Origin: Oscillospiraceae bacterium
GTDB taxonomy: Bacteria; Bacillota; Clostridia; Oscillospirales; Acutalibacteraceae
Direction: 5' to 3'
Assembly: GCA_015065885.1 (NCBI GenBank)
Contig: SVPJ01000029.1
Location: 1-32,708 of the forward strand
Length of the DNA: 32,708 nt
A model generated the notes under the pieces. That model was not told the DNA's origin and made no database searches. It saw only the letters and a list, made by a program, of their open reading frames with translations. Below, piece by piece: positions 7,550-16,735 of this stretch. A program made the position numbers and the translations under genes. Every line of letters starts with the position of its first letter. Position 1 is the stretch's first letter.

Positions 7550-10500
7550 ATGAAAAAGCGTTGTCTTTCCATCCTTCTGTGTCTTTGTCTGGCGCTGTCC
7601 TTTATCCCTGCCGTGCCTTTTGTCGCGGCAAAGGCGGCGACGAACGACTACGTTCTCTTCCGCCTGGACCATCATTTTTCCATCAACCTGACCACCGGCA
7701 GCGGGACCGTCTTTGCCCAATGTGAGGATCGGTTTGACCCGTTTGATCTCACCGCGTATGACTTCAAGACCGACCCTGCGCGGGTGGCGTTGCAGATGGA
7801 CATCTACATGAGCGGCGACGCGAAATTCCAAAGTTATATGGGAGGCGGCCGTCTGAACGGCCAGCTGGAGATCACCTCGAGCGGCGGGTGCGATTCCGAA
7901 GAGCTTTCGGCGCGTCCCGGTGCCGTACTTCCCTTTGAGCAGGATACGTGGAAACGGATTCTCATCCCGCTCTCGGCGTTCACGGGCACCTTCGGCGGCG
8001 AGTTTGATCCTTCCGCCTTCAACTACTTCCGTATGTATCTGTATGATGATGCGAGCGGATCGTACAGCGGGGGCACAGGCAGTTTAAAACTGTGCAATAT
8101 GATGTTCGTGGACACTGCCGTTCCCGAAGCGGAACGCCCCACCGCGCTCGATATGCCGATCGGTGACGGCACCTTCCGTGCGGCACCGCCCGTATACCAC
8201 AAGGTAGCGATCACCGAAGGCTACGGCGACGGCACGGCGGTGTTTGCGGGTTATAATCTGCAGGAATACCTTGCCGCGCACCCCGAGATCACCCCCGTGG
8301 ACAGCTACGGACAGACCGATTACAGCGGTGTGGTAAACTCGTTGCTCGACGGTCTCAGTGCCGCAGGCGGCGGCACGCTGTTCATCCCCGCGGGCACCTG
8401 GGAATTCCGCCGCGAACTTCGTCTGCCGTACGGCACGGCGATCTACGGCGAATGGGCCAACCCCGATGAGAACGTGGGCGCACTCGGCACCGTTTTAGCG
8501 GTCTATTGCGGCAAGGGTGAGGAGAACGGCACGCCGTTCATCACGATGGGCAAACACTGCGTGGTGCAGAACGTCAGTTTCTGGTATCCCGAGCAATCGG
8601 CGTTTGAGCCCGTGGCGTATCCCCCCACCATTGATCTGTCCGAACACACCTTTGCGCGCAACGTCACGTTGTACAACTCCTATTTCGGTATTCAGTCGAA
8701 ACGTATGTCGGGCTGTCCCAACGCGTGGGGCGTGTGGGGCACACCCTTGAACATCGGTGTGGACTTCGACCTGGTGGTGGATATCGCCCGTATTGAAGAG
8801 TTGCATTTTGCCCCCGACTACTGGATCAATTCAGGGCTTCCCGGCGCCCCCGTCACCGACGATGCGATCACCGCGTTGGAAGACCTCTTATACAACTACG
8901 CCATCGGTATCACCCTGCGCCGTATCGACTGGTCGTACCTCACCTTCTCGGACGTGAAGGGCTACAACATCGGCTTGATGTTTGATGAATCGACCGACGG
9001 CAGCTGGCCCAACGGTCAGTGCGTGGGATTGACCTTTACCGATTGCAAATACGGTCACTTCATCCACGGCAGTACCGATTCGGGCGAATCGCTGACCGAT
9101 ATCACGATGAAAAACTGCGAATACGGCGTCTACCTTGCGAACAACGACAAGGGGCACGGTATGGTGCAGTATTACAACGCCAGCATTCAGGCGACCAAGT
9201 ACGCCGTGTATCAGGACAGCCTCGTGAAGTTCTCGCTGATGGCGTCTACCGTCCGCGGCGGCAGCGTGGTCAGTGAAAACGGCAACAACATCTTTATCAA
9301 CAATCGCTTTATGACCGCCGCCCCGCAGATCAAACTGTCGCATGGCACCGTATCGGCCGTGCTGCTCGGCAACACCGACGCCTGCGGCGACGCTATCCGA
9401 TACGAAAACCCGGGGTTGTGTACCGTCAGTTACGACGCCGCAAAGGTGGACGTACAACCGTATCAACCTCTCACCCGCGAAGAGGCTGCCACGCGTCCCG
9501 TAGGACCCTCCTCCGAGAATTACGTCATCCCCACCGACCTCGACAACAGCGGTCGCGCCGACGTGACCGAAGCGTTGCAGGCACACCTCACCGCGATGGG
9601 CGAAACGGGTGGCACCGTGTTCGTGACCCCCGGTAAGTACCGTATCAACGGTACGCTGTACGTACCGAGCGGCGTAGAGCTGCGCGGCTCGGGCGACTAC
9701 GCCTCGATCCCGAAGGCGTTGAACACCATTTTTGAGATCTACACCCCCGTGGAAACAGGAAAGGATTCGCTGACCTCCACCGCCACCGTTACCTTGGCAC
9801 CGAACAGCGGTATGCGCGGCGTGATCTTCAACTATCCGAAGCAGAACAGCACCTACCGCGTGATCAACGACCGCGTATACGATCCCGTAGCCAGTAAGGA
9901 GCAGGGTGCCGACGTCTACGTAAAGTATTACGAATTCGACTTTGTCCCCTACCCCTTCACCGTACGCGGCACGGGCGAGAACGTGTATTTGAAATACGTG
10001 ACCGTGCGTAACGGTTGGAACGGTGTCGATTTCCGCACCAACCGCTGTGACGGGCATTTCATCGACCATCTGGCGGGTCACTTCTTCAACCGCGGTATCG
10101 TAGTGGGCGGCGGCTCGACGGGCGGATTCATCCGCAACTTCCAGTTCAACTACAACGCCATCTTCGCCCCTTCGGGCGATACCTGGAGCGGTTTCGGCGG
10201 TGAACCGTCCACCGGCGAACTGCAAGCGGCGTTCCATCAGCCGATGCAGGCACAGTTCAACAACAACATGATCGCCCTGCAGCTCGGCAACGTGAACGAT
10301 CAAGTGGTGTACGACTGCTTCAACTACGCCTCCTACATCGGCGTGCATCTGGTGGAGGAAAACGGCGAAGCCGCCAACGCCCGTATTTACGGGCACGGCG
10401 TGGACTACGGCACCGTGTCACTGAAAGCCGAAGCCGCCGAAAACGTGCATTTCGTCAACCTGCAACTTACCGCCTTTAACCAGAGCGGCTCCGACAGCAA

Positions 10501-11758
10501 CACGGGACGGTACGCCGTCGATCAAAGCGTCAATCCCATTTACGACATCTGGGTGACCGATACCTTCCGCGGCGAACTCAACGTGACCAACTTCACCGAA
10601 TGGGCACCCGCCCCCAACGCGGGCGTACGCGTGGACGGCGGTACCCTCAATCTCTATAACGCACAGATCGGCCATCAGCAGACCCATTTGTTTGAACTGA
10701 ACGGCGACGGCATGCTGAATATTATCGGCTTCACCGCCAGCCGCCACGACAATCCCGTGTTGACCGAAGGTCCTGCCGAAAATCTTCACATCACGGCGGG
10801 ATACTATTTGAGCGAGCCGGTCATACCCGAGGATATCGGCACCTTCCGTTACGTGCATCTGCGTAAAACGCGCCATTCGGTGCCGAAAAACGCGAATTTC
10901 GCCCCGAATTCCGAACTGGTCACAGCCGAATCCTTCGATTCCTACGACTTCACAAACGACTCCGTATACCTCCCCGACGATGCGAACAGCACCACCGTGT
11001 ATCGCGGTGCCGTTCGTATACGGTTGAAGTCGAACACATTGGCGGCGGGATTCAGCACGGGACAGGACCGCTACAAAGAAAAACCGTTCACCTTGAGCGG
11101 CGGTAACAAAAACGACCTGTACCGTATGGAGTGGCGTTTTTGCGTGGACGAGATGCGGGATACCGAACTCAGCGAGATCTATCTCTATCTCTCCAATCAG
11201 GATGCCAAGACCGACGATGTGCTGACGTTGAAAAAAGACGGTGCGCTCACCGACGGCAACGGCAACGTCTTTGCTACCATCGACTTCGGCACCGATTACC
11301 GTTTGGCGGTGGAGATCGACGCACGCAACGCCGCAAACAAACAGCAAACGGTGTATCTCTTGAACGACGCGAGTGAAGTTATTGCCCGCAGCAACACCGT
11401 AGTGATGCGGGATATCTTCCAAAACGACAACGCCGTGTGCGGTTTCCGTCTGACCGCTATCGCCGACCCGGGCGAAGCGGCAAAGACCGAAACGGATATG
11501 CAGGTGGATTACTTCTACGTCACCCGCAGCGAAGAAAGCACCTTCCCCCTGACCCTCGGCGACGTGGACGGTAACGGCACGGTAAATTCCACCGACGCGC
11601 GTTTGGTACTGCAATACGCGGTGAAAAAGATCGGCAGCACCGCACTGGATCTCGGCAGCGCCGATGTCAACGGTGATGGCAAGGTGGACTCCACCGATGC
11701 ACGACTTGTGTTGCAATACGCAGTTAAAAAGATCACAAAATTCCCTATATCTGCTTAA
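7550..11758 (+). CDS. Secreted double beta-helix (pectate-lyase-like) protein with type I dockerin
   Basis: The ATG at 7550, 9 bases after GAGAGGAG, opens a 1402-residue protein with a clear signal peptide (KKR, hydrophobic core, cleavage near residue 28-30). The order is: N-terminal beta-sandwich (31-190), right-handed beta-helix of the Pectate_lyase_3 type (about 250-640, entry GGGTLFIPAGTW), a second such domain (about 660-1080, entry GGTVFVTPGKYRING), a LamG-like beta-sandwich (1120-1325), and a dockerin at 1332-1402. The dockerin has two calcium loops, DVDGNGTVNSTD (1338-1349) and DVNGDGKVDSTD (1372-1383), each followed by the same recognition helix ARLVLQYAVKKI. It should attach to a cohesin on a scaffoldin or the cell surface. 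The family covers lyases and hydrolases of pectin-like or glucan substrates; the activity is not assignable. The frame is open upstream to 7250 inside GH2, but that part is a shadow. Confidence 0.92.
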   Translation: MKKRCLSILLCLCLALSFIPAVPFVAAKAATNDYVLFRLDHHFSINLTTGSGTVFAQCEDRFDPFDLTAYDFKTDPARVALQMDIYMSGDAKFQSYMGGGRLNGQLEITSSGGCDSEELSARPGAVLPFEQDTWKRILIPLSAFTGTFGGEFDPSAFNYFRMYLYDDASGSYSGGTGSLKLCNMMFVDTAVPEAERPTALDMPIGDGTFRAAPPVYHKVAITEGYGDGTAVFAGYNLQEYLAAHPEITPVDSYGQTDYSGVVNSLLDGLSAAGGGTLFIPAGTWEFRRELRLPYGTAIYGEWANPDENVGALGTVLAVYCGKGEENGTPFITMGKHCVVQNVSFWYPEQSAFEPVAYPPTIDLSEHTFARNVTLYNSYFGIQSKRMSGCPNAWGVWGTPLNIGVDFDLVVDIARIEELHFAPDYWINSGLPGAPVTDDAITALEDLLYNYAIGITLRRIDWSYLTFSDVKGYNIGLMFDESTDGSWPNGQCVGLTFTDCKYGHFIHGSTDSGESLTDITMKNCEYGVYLANNDKGHGMVQYYNASIQATKYAVYQDSLVKFSLMASTVRGGSVVSENGNNIFINNRFMTAAPQIKLSHGTVSAVLLGNTDACGDAIRYENPGLCTVSYDAAKVDVQPYQPLTREEAATRPVGPSSENYVIPTDLDNSGRADVTEALQAHLTAMGETGGTVFVTPGKYRINGTLYVPSGVELRGSGDYASIPKALNTIFEIYTPVETGKDSLTSTATVTLAPNSGMRGVIFNYPKQNSTYRVINDRVYDPVASKEQGADVYVKYYEFDFVPYPFTVRGTGENVYLKYVTVRNGWNGVDFRTNRCDGHFIDHLAGHFFNRGIVVGGGSTGGFIRNFQFNYNAIFAPSGDTWSGFGGEPSTGELQAAFHQPMQAQFNNNMIALQLGNVNDQVVYDCFNYASYIGVHLVEENGEAANARIYGHGVDYGTVSLKAEAAENVHFVNLQLTAFNQSGSDSNTGRYAVDQSVNPIYDIWVTDTFRGELNVTNFTEWAPAPNAGVRVDGGTLNLYNAQIGHQQTHLFELNGDGMLNIIGFTASRHDNPVLTEGPAENLHITAGYYLSEPVIPEDIGTFRYVHLRKTRHSVPKNANFAPNSELVTAESFDSYDFTNDSVYLPDDANSTTVYRGAVRIRLKSNTLAAGFSTGQDRYKEKPFTLSGGNKNDLYRMEWRFCVDEMRDTELSEIYLYLSNQDAKTDDVLTLKKDGALTDGNGNVFATIDFGTDYRLAVEIDARNAANKQQTVYLLNDASEVIARSNTVVMRDIFQNDNAVCGFRLTAIADPGEAAKTETDMQVDYFYVTRSEESTFPLTLGDVDGNGTVNSTDARLVLQYAVKKIGSTALDLGSADVNGDGKVDSTDARLVLQYAVKKITKFPISA

Positions 11759-11860
11759 TGTGGGCGCAACGTTTGCCGAAGGCAAACTTGCAGAACAAGG
11801 GCGAAGCCCTTCGTTCGGTATGCAGGTGAAGAAGATCACAAAATTTCCCAAGGCGTAAAC
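11756..11860 (+). repeat. Duplicated dockerin tail plus small palindromes
   Basis: After the stop codon, 11816-11848 repeats the end of the dockerin coding sequence (compare 11717-11744) with a few substitutions and a one-base frame change, and a second in-frame-like ending (KKITKFPKA) can be read from it. Between the copies lie two palindromes, GTTTGCC/GGCAAAC (about 11769-11785) and AAGGGC/GCCCTT around CGAA (about 11798-11813). This looks like an insertion of about 100 bp that duplicated, and replaced, the last codons of the gene. Confidence 0.5.
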
Positions 11861-11867
11861 ATTACTG

Positions 11868-11902
11868 CCCCGCCGCTCCTTGACAGAAGCGGCGGGGTTT
11901 GT
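11868..11902 (+). terminator. Terminator after the dockerin gene
   Basis: CCCCGCCGCT (11868-11877) pairs perfectly with AGCGGCGGGG (11888-11897), followed by TTTGTT. It separates the GH2-dockerin pair from the GH32-like gene. Only about 30 bases remain before the next start, so downstream genes may depend on readthrough. Confidence 0.75.
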
Positions 11903-11929
11903 TAGAATACGGAGAGGGGGTGGTTGCGT

Positions 11930-13420
11930 ATGAAATATAAAGGACACAAGTTTAATATGTGGGATGCGTGGTACATGAACGTACACGGAACGATACATGC
12001 CTTTCACTTAAAAGCACAACCCGGTCACTGGAACGTGGGGCACGTCGTTACCGACGATCTTTTGCATTTCCGTCCGTATCCCGACGTTCTGCCGCCACTG
12101 AGCGAAGAGACGAACCCCGACGATTGTCAGGGGAAATTTACCGGCTGTGCCTATTACGATGACGTCACGGATACGGCGTACGTATACTACACGATGCGCG
12201 ACCGTCGCGGCGCGGAAAAGATCGGTTTGGCTACTTCAAAAAACATGGTGGATTTCCCACTGTATGAAGGCAACCCTGTCCTCACGGCAGACCCCTCCTT
12301 GCTGTTGACCGAATCGCGTCCGACCGGCGGTGCGGACTGTCGGGATATGTTAGTGATGAAAGATCCCGCAGACGGCCGTTACTACGGCTACTTTGCGGCG
12401 ATGGCGAACGTGGAAGGCCGCGGTCCTCTCGGTGTAATTGCCGTTGCCGTCAGCGACGATCTGCTGACGTGGAATGACCAGCGCATCGTGTACGTGCCTC
12501 GCTTTACCGGTGTGTTGGAAGTGCCGGACGTGTTTTATTTGGACGGCAAATGGTATCTCACCTACCTTACTGCCAACATTTACGGCGCCCGCGGCGTTGT
12601 GAATGATCCGAATCTTGTATACTACACGCTGTATGCCTCGGCCGATTCCCCGCTCGGTCCATTTCGGGACAGCGAGGACAATTTGTTTCTTTGCGGCAAT
12701 TGGGACAGCGGGTACTCTTGTCGCTCGGTGGAATGGCAGGACAAGCGCTATTGCTTGTATATCGACCGCAGTGATTACGGCGCCGCCATTTCCCTACCGA
12801 AAGAGGTACGTGTCATAAACGGCAACCTCCGCCCATGCTACACACCTCTGCTGCAACAACTGCGAACCGAACGTAGATACAACCATCCGCCTGCAACGGC
12901 ATTTGAAGCCCAAAGCACCTCCTTTGCATGGCACACCGGCGACGGCGAACTGCATTCCCCGAACGACCATACACTCGTCGCCTCGGTCGGTGCATACTCC
13001 TATCAGTTGTTCCGTTGCACGGAATTTACAGCCCCTTCATTAGAGGCAGAGACGCGCGTTACCGCTAATTGTCGGGAGTGCGGCATCACTATTGCGACAT
13101 ACGATGCGGAAGAGCGACCGCAGGCAGTATACACGTTTGCGCTGAATCCGGAGTTTGGCGAGTTGATTGTGTACTGCGGTCGGGACGGTATGTATTCTTC
13201 GGAATACAGCACACACAGCAAACGTTTGTATCCGCTGAAAAAGCACGAAACGTATCATCTGCGTATCTTCGCTGCCGAGGGACAGTTTGAAATCTACGTT
13301 GACGATGTTCTGGCATTACAAGGCAACATGCGAACCGACACTATGCTGCGCCCCGCACTGTTTTGTGCCATGGGAAATGCGGTTTTCACCGATCTGTCTT
13401 TTTATGAATTGGAACAGTAA
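11930..13420 (+). CDS. GH32-like glycosidase (clan GH-J), cytoplasmic
   Basis: A 496-residue protein with an N-terminal five-bladed propeller (about 1-320) and a C-terminal beta-sandwich (about 340-496), the usual GH32 layout. All three catalytic positions can be placed: nucleophile D12 in NMWDAW (in place of the common WMNDP), transition-state D139 in CRDMLV, and acid/base E197 in LEVPDVF. GH32 enzymes hydrolyse beta-fructosides such as inulin, levan or sucrose; the unusual first motif makes the substrate uncertain, and a GH43- or GH117-like role is possible. There is no signal peptide. ATG at 11930 follows GGAGAGGGGG at a good distance; an upstream TTG at 11924 is less likely. Stop and next start overlap as TAATG. 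Confidence 0.8.
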   Translation: MKYKGHKFNMWDAWYMNVHGTIHAFHLKAQPGHWNVGHVVTDDLLHFRPYPDVLPPLSEETNPDDCQGKFTGCAYYDDVTDTAYVYYTMRDRRGAEKIGLATSKNMVDFPLYEGNPVLTADPSLLLTESRPTGGADCRDMLVMKDPADGRYYGYFAAMANVEGRGPLGVIAVAVSDDLLTWNDQRIVYVPRFTGVLEVPDVFYLDGKWYLTYLTANIYGARGVVNDPNLVYYTLYASADSPLGPFRDSEDNLFLCGNWDSGYSCRSVEWQDKRYCLYIDRSDYGAAISLPKEVRVINGNLRPCYTPLLQQLRTERRYNHPPATAFEAQSTSFAWHTGDGELHSPNDHTLVASVGAYSYQLFRCTEFTAPSLEAETRVTANCRECGITIATYDAEERPQAVYTFALNPEFGELIVYCGRDGMYSSEYSTHSKRLYPLKKHETYHLRIFAAEGQFEIYVDDVLALQGNMRTDTMLRPALFCAMGNAVFTDLSFYELEQ

Positions 13421-14283
13421 TGCGTATGAAACACAGTGAATCCATACAAGGCAAAACCGTCGCCGTCAGCGGCAGCACGGGCGGACTTGGCCGTGAACTC
13501 TGCCGTGCGTTGGCGGCGGAGGGTGCCCATCTGCTTTTGCTCGACCGCAACGCCGAAAAAGCGGCGACGCTTATTGCCGCGTTAGAGGCAGAATTCCCCG
13601 CTCTCACCGCCACGCATCTCACGGTGGATCTTACCGACTTTGCGACCGTCAAAGCGGCGGCAGACGCCCTGTGTGAACACCCGCCGTATGCACTCGTCCT
13701 GAATGCAGGGGCGTACGCCGTCCCCCGTTTTCGGTGCGATACGGGGTGGGACAACGTATTTCAGATCAACTTCGTTGCCCCGTACTACCTCGCACGGCGG
13801 GTAAAAGACCACGGCGTGCGGGTGGTGGCAGTGGGCAGTATTGCTCATAATTACTCAAAGACCGACCCAAACGACGTCGATTTTTCCACCCGCCGTGCCG
13901 CATCGAAAGTATACGGCAACGCCAAGCGATACTTGATGTTTGCGCTGTATGACCTCTTTCGCGGCGAAACGGGACTTTCGGTTACCCACCCCGGTATTAC
14001 GCTGACGGGAATTACCGCACATTACCCGAAAGCGATCTATTGGCTGATAAAACCGTGTATGCGCCTTTTGTTTCCCGCACCGAAAACCGCCTGCCGTGCG
14101 ATCGTGCAGGGCGTGTTTGAGGATTGCGGTGAAAACGAGTGGATCGGTCCGTGTCTGTTCGACGTGTGGGGAAAGCCGAAAAAACGCATCTTACACACTT
14201 GTAAACCCGCCGAAGCGGCAGCGATTGCCCACACGGCAGAAAAAATATACGAAGAATTGAGGAATACGTATGACCGTGAATGA
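13420..14283 (+). CDS. Short-chain dehydrogenase/reductase (SDR)
   Basis: A 287-residue Rossmann-fold oxidoreductase. The cofactor loop is SGSTGGLG (G18, G22, G24), followed by NAG at 95-97, catalytic S140 in AVGS, and Y165-K169 in VYGNAK. The acidic residue after strand 2 (LLLLDRN) is the position that governs NAD(H) versus NADP(H) preference. The closest group seems to be the retinol dehydrogenase/WWOX-like extended SDRs, but the substrate is unknown. Its start overlaps the stop of the GH32-like gene (TAATG; a second ATG lies at 13426), and its end overlaps the next gene by 14 bases, so all three are coupled. Its sugar-locus position is suggestive but not proof of a carbohydrate role. Confidence 0.85.
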   Translation: MRMKHSESIQGKTVAVSGSTGGLGRELCRALAAEGAHLLLLDRNAEKAATLIAALEAEFPALTATHLTVDLTDFATVKAAADALCEHPPYALVLNAGAYAVPRFRCDTGWDNVFQINFVAPYYLARRVKDHGVRVVAVGSIAHNYSKTDPNDVDFSTRRAASKVYGNAKRYLMFALYDLFRGETGLSVTHPGITLTGITAHYPKAIYWLIKPCMRLLFPAPKTACRAIVQGVFEDCGENEWIGPCLFDVWGKPKKRILHTCKPAEAAAIAHTAEKIYEELRNTYDRE

Positions 14284-15772
14284 AGCACGCGAGGCTTTGA
14301 AAGCCTTGCAAGCAAAACTCAGCGCCTACAGCCACGCCACCGCACTGATCTATTTTGACGGTGCGACCACCGCACCGAAGGGTACGGCGGCCAACCGCGG
14401 ACAGACGCTTGCGGTATTGAGCGAGGAGCAATACCGTCTTTCCACCTGCCCCGAAACGGTGGAACTTTTGGAGTTTTTGGATGCTCACCGCGAAGAATTG
14501 CCTGCAACCGAACAGCGCATCGTCTTTTTGGCGCTGAAAAACATTCGTGATATGCAAAAGATTCCGATGGCGGAGTTTGTTGCCTATCAACAGTTACTCG
14601 TAGAGGCGGACGACGTGTGGCACACTGCGAAGGAGACCAACGATTTTGCGCTGTTCGAGCCGTTGCTCACCCAAATTTTTGAGACTCAGCGGCGGTTTGC
14701 GGGCTACTGTGCCCCCGAAAAACTCCCGTATAACTACTGTCTGGACCAATACGAAGATGGGTTGACGATGGAGATCTGCGACCGCTTCTTCGCCACCCTG
14801 CGTGAACGGTTGGTCCCGCTCATTCACCGCATCGGCAACGCAAAACAGGTGGACGATTCCTGCCTGTTCGGCAGTTTTGACGACGCGGCACAAGAGGCGT
14901 TTTCTCATCGCTTGATGCAGATCATGGGCATCGACGACGCACACTGCGGGCTCGGCACCACCGAGCATCCCTTCACCATCAGTTTGGGGTCACATCACGA
15001 TGTGCGCATCACCACGAATTACGATCCCGAAAACGTCGCGTCCTCGATGTACAGTGTCATTCACGAAGGTGGGCACGCCCTCTACGATATGCATTCCGCC
15101 GACGAATTCGCCTACACCTTGCTGGACGGCGGCGTGTCGATGGGCATTCACGAAAGCCAGAGCCGTTTTTACGAAAACCTGCTTGGCCGCAGTCGTGCGT
15201 TCGTTCAGTACGTCTTCCCCGTGATGCAGAAATGTTTCCCCGCACAGTTCAAAGACGTCACCGCCGAAGAGGTGTACCGTGCGGTCAACCGCGTCACCCC
15301 GTCGCTCATCCGCACCGAAGCGGACGAAGTGACGTATTGCCTGCACGTGATGGTGCGTTATGAACTCGAAAAGCGCATTATGGCAGGTGAACTCGCGGTA
15401 CACGACCTGCCCGCCGAGTGGAATCGCCTTTATAAAGAGTATCTCGGCGTGGACGTGCCGGACGACACCCGCGGCGTGTTACAGGACAGCCACTGGTCGG
15501 GCGGTAACGTGGGATATTTCCCCTCTTACGCACTGGGCAGTGCCTACGGCGCACAGTTGCTTCGCAAAATGCGGGAAACGGTGGACGTGGAAAGTTGTCT
15601 CAAAAACGGCGACTTTGCCCCCATCAACCAGTGGAACCGCGAAAACATTTGGCAATACGGTTGCCTGAAAAAGCCGAACGACCTGCTGCGCGACGTGCTG
15701 GGCGAAGACTTCGACCCCACCGTGTTTACCGATTATCTGGAAGAGAAATACACGGCGTTGTATCATTTGTAA
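14270..15772 (+). CDS. M32 family metallocarboxypeptidase (Taq type)
   Basis: A 500-residue, mostly helical cytoplasmic zinc peptidase. The zinc site is HEGGH (H265, E266, H269), with third ligand E295 in GIHESQSRFYEN; TEHPFT (231-236) and DQYEDGLT (159-166) are other M32 hallmarks. These enzymes remove C-terminal residues from peptides with broad specificity. Length matches the family. The start, preceded by GAGG, lies 14 bases inside the SDR gene. The gene ends 35 bases before a convergent operon, with a bidirectional terminator between. The link to glycan breakdown is probably just operon sharing. Confidence 0.95.
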   Translation: MTVNEAREALKALQAKLSAYSHATALIYFDGATTAPKGTAANRGQTLAVLSEEQYRLSTCPETVELLEFLDAHREELPATEQRIVFLALKNIRDMQKIPMAEFVAYQQLLVEADDVWHTAKETNDFALFEPLLTQIFETQRRFAGYCAPEKLPYNYCLDQYEDGLTMEICDRFFATLRERLVPLIHRIGNAKQVDDSCLFGSFDDAAQEAFSHRLMQIMGIDDAHCGLGTTEHPFTISLGSHHDVRITTNYDPENVASSMYSVIHEGGHALYDMHSADEFAYTLLDGGVSMGIHESQSRFYENLLGRSRAFVQYVFPVMQKCFPAQFKDVTAEEVYRAVNRVTPSLIRTEADEVTYCLHVMVRYELEKRIMAGELAVHDLPAEWNRLYKEYLGVDVPDDTRGVLQDSHWSGGNVGYFPSYALGSAYGAQLLRKMRETVDVESCLKNGDFAPINQWNRENIWQYGCLKKPNDLLRDVLGEDFDPTVFTDYLEEKYTALYHL

Positions 15773-15774
15773 GC

Positions 15775-15806
15775 AAAACGACCACCCGTACGGGTGGTCG
15801 TTTTTG
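15775..15806. terminator. Bidirectional terminator between convergent genes
   Basis: AAAACGACCACCCG and CGGGTGGTCGTTTT form a stem of about 14 pairs with a very short loop, flanked by A on one side and T on the other, so it can stop transcription from the M32 gene and from the GH-A operon. Confidence 0.85.
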
Positions 15807-15807
15807 A

Positions 15808-16734
15808 TCATTCGCCTTTAAACAGTTTTTGCACGGTGAAATAGGCGGGTTTCGGGGTGGTGATGGTCATATCGGGGTCTACGTGTACCAAACCGAAATG
15901 CGCCTCCCCTTCCCACTTGTCGGTGGGTTGAATGTTCGGCTGATCCAACAATTCATACACGATAACCGCTTTGAGTTTTTCCGAATCGTACTCGTTCATC
16001 GTGAGAATGAAATTCCGAAGCCACGCCGCCTGGTCTTCCTCTTTGTACGGGCCGTTGTTCGCGGGATAGTTGCATTCCGCCACCATCATTTCGCAGTTCG
16101 GGAACTTTTCCTCCAGCATATGGAAGAACGCGTGATAATCCCACGGCTCGTAAATATCCACACCCACGACATCCCACTCGATGCCCGCATCGCGATACCA
16201 CTCGAGCATCGGATAGTGGCGCGCACCGATGTTGATGACCAGTTTCGCGTTCGGGGCTTCCTTGTGCCACGCATCCGCCGCCGCACGCATCCGCTCGATC
16301 GCGATCGGCACGCGTTTGGGATTGAAATAGGAAGGCGACTGCCCCGTCGGGTCGGTAATGTCGTAAAGTCCGCCGCCGTCCTCTTTATCCTTGCACGCCG
16401 CCCAGCAGTCGGTCTCGTTGAAGAGTTGGAAATACTCGATCTCGTCTTTCAACTCGCGTGCCATAACGGTCATACGGGCGGTAACGTCTTCCGGTGTACC
16501 CGTAAAATCATCCATCGCGAGCATCACCTGCATACCGTGATCGTGGCACTTCTTCACCACGTCACGCACGTAGGCGAGCCATTTTTCACTCGTGGGATTG
16601 CAGTTAAAACGATACACGGTCGATCCCAACTCCGCCGCTAAGCGAATGGCTTCATCGGTGTTCTTCTCGTTATACGCCCGATAGGCACAGTTGTGCCCGT
16701 TGACGCCCCACAAGACGGATGTCTTCAACGTCAT
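15808..16734 (-). CDS. Clan GH-A-like glycosidase paralogue 1 of 3
   Basis: A 308-residue single-domain TIM barrel with no signal peptide. The clan GH-A catalytic pair is recognisable: acid/base E107 at the end of strand 4 (FQLFNETD) and nucleophile E220 at the end of strand 7 (MMVAECNYPA). It shares with its two neighbours the opening WGVNGHN, YRFNCNP, GARHYPMLEWY, YELLDQP and the ending HFGLV...LFKGE. I cannot assign a numbered family; GH5, GH39 and GH53 are the nearest ideas. ATG at 16734 follows AGGTGA and lies one base after the previous stop; a GTG at 16743 is possible. Likely cleaves short glycosides in the cytoplasm. Confidence 0.78.
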   Translation of the reverse strand: MTLKTSVLWGVNGHNCAYRAYNEKNTDEAIRLAAELGSTVYRFNCNPTSEKWLAYVRDVVKKCHDHGMQVMLAMDDFTGTPEDVTARMTVMARELKDEIEYFQLFNETDCWAACKDKEDGGGLYDITDPTGQSPSYFNPKRVPIAIERMRAAADAWHKEAPNAKLVINIGARHYPMLEWYRDAGIEWDVVGVDIYEPWDYHAFFHMLEEKFPNCEMMVAECNYPANNGPYKEEDQAAWLRNFILTMNEYDSEKLKAVIVYELLDQPNIQPTDKWEGEAHFGLVHVDPDMTITTPKPAYFTVQKLFKGE

Positions 16735-16735
16735 A

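Noticed and set aside
8888-10396. A 502-codon minus-strand frame inside the dockerin gene
   Set aside because: The sense strand has a signal peptide, repeats and a dockerin; the antisense frame has low-complexity Val/His-rich sequence and no family features.
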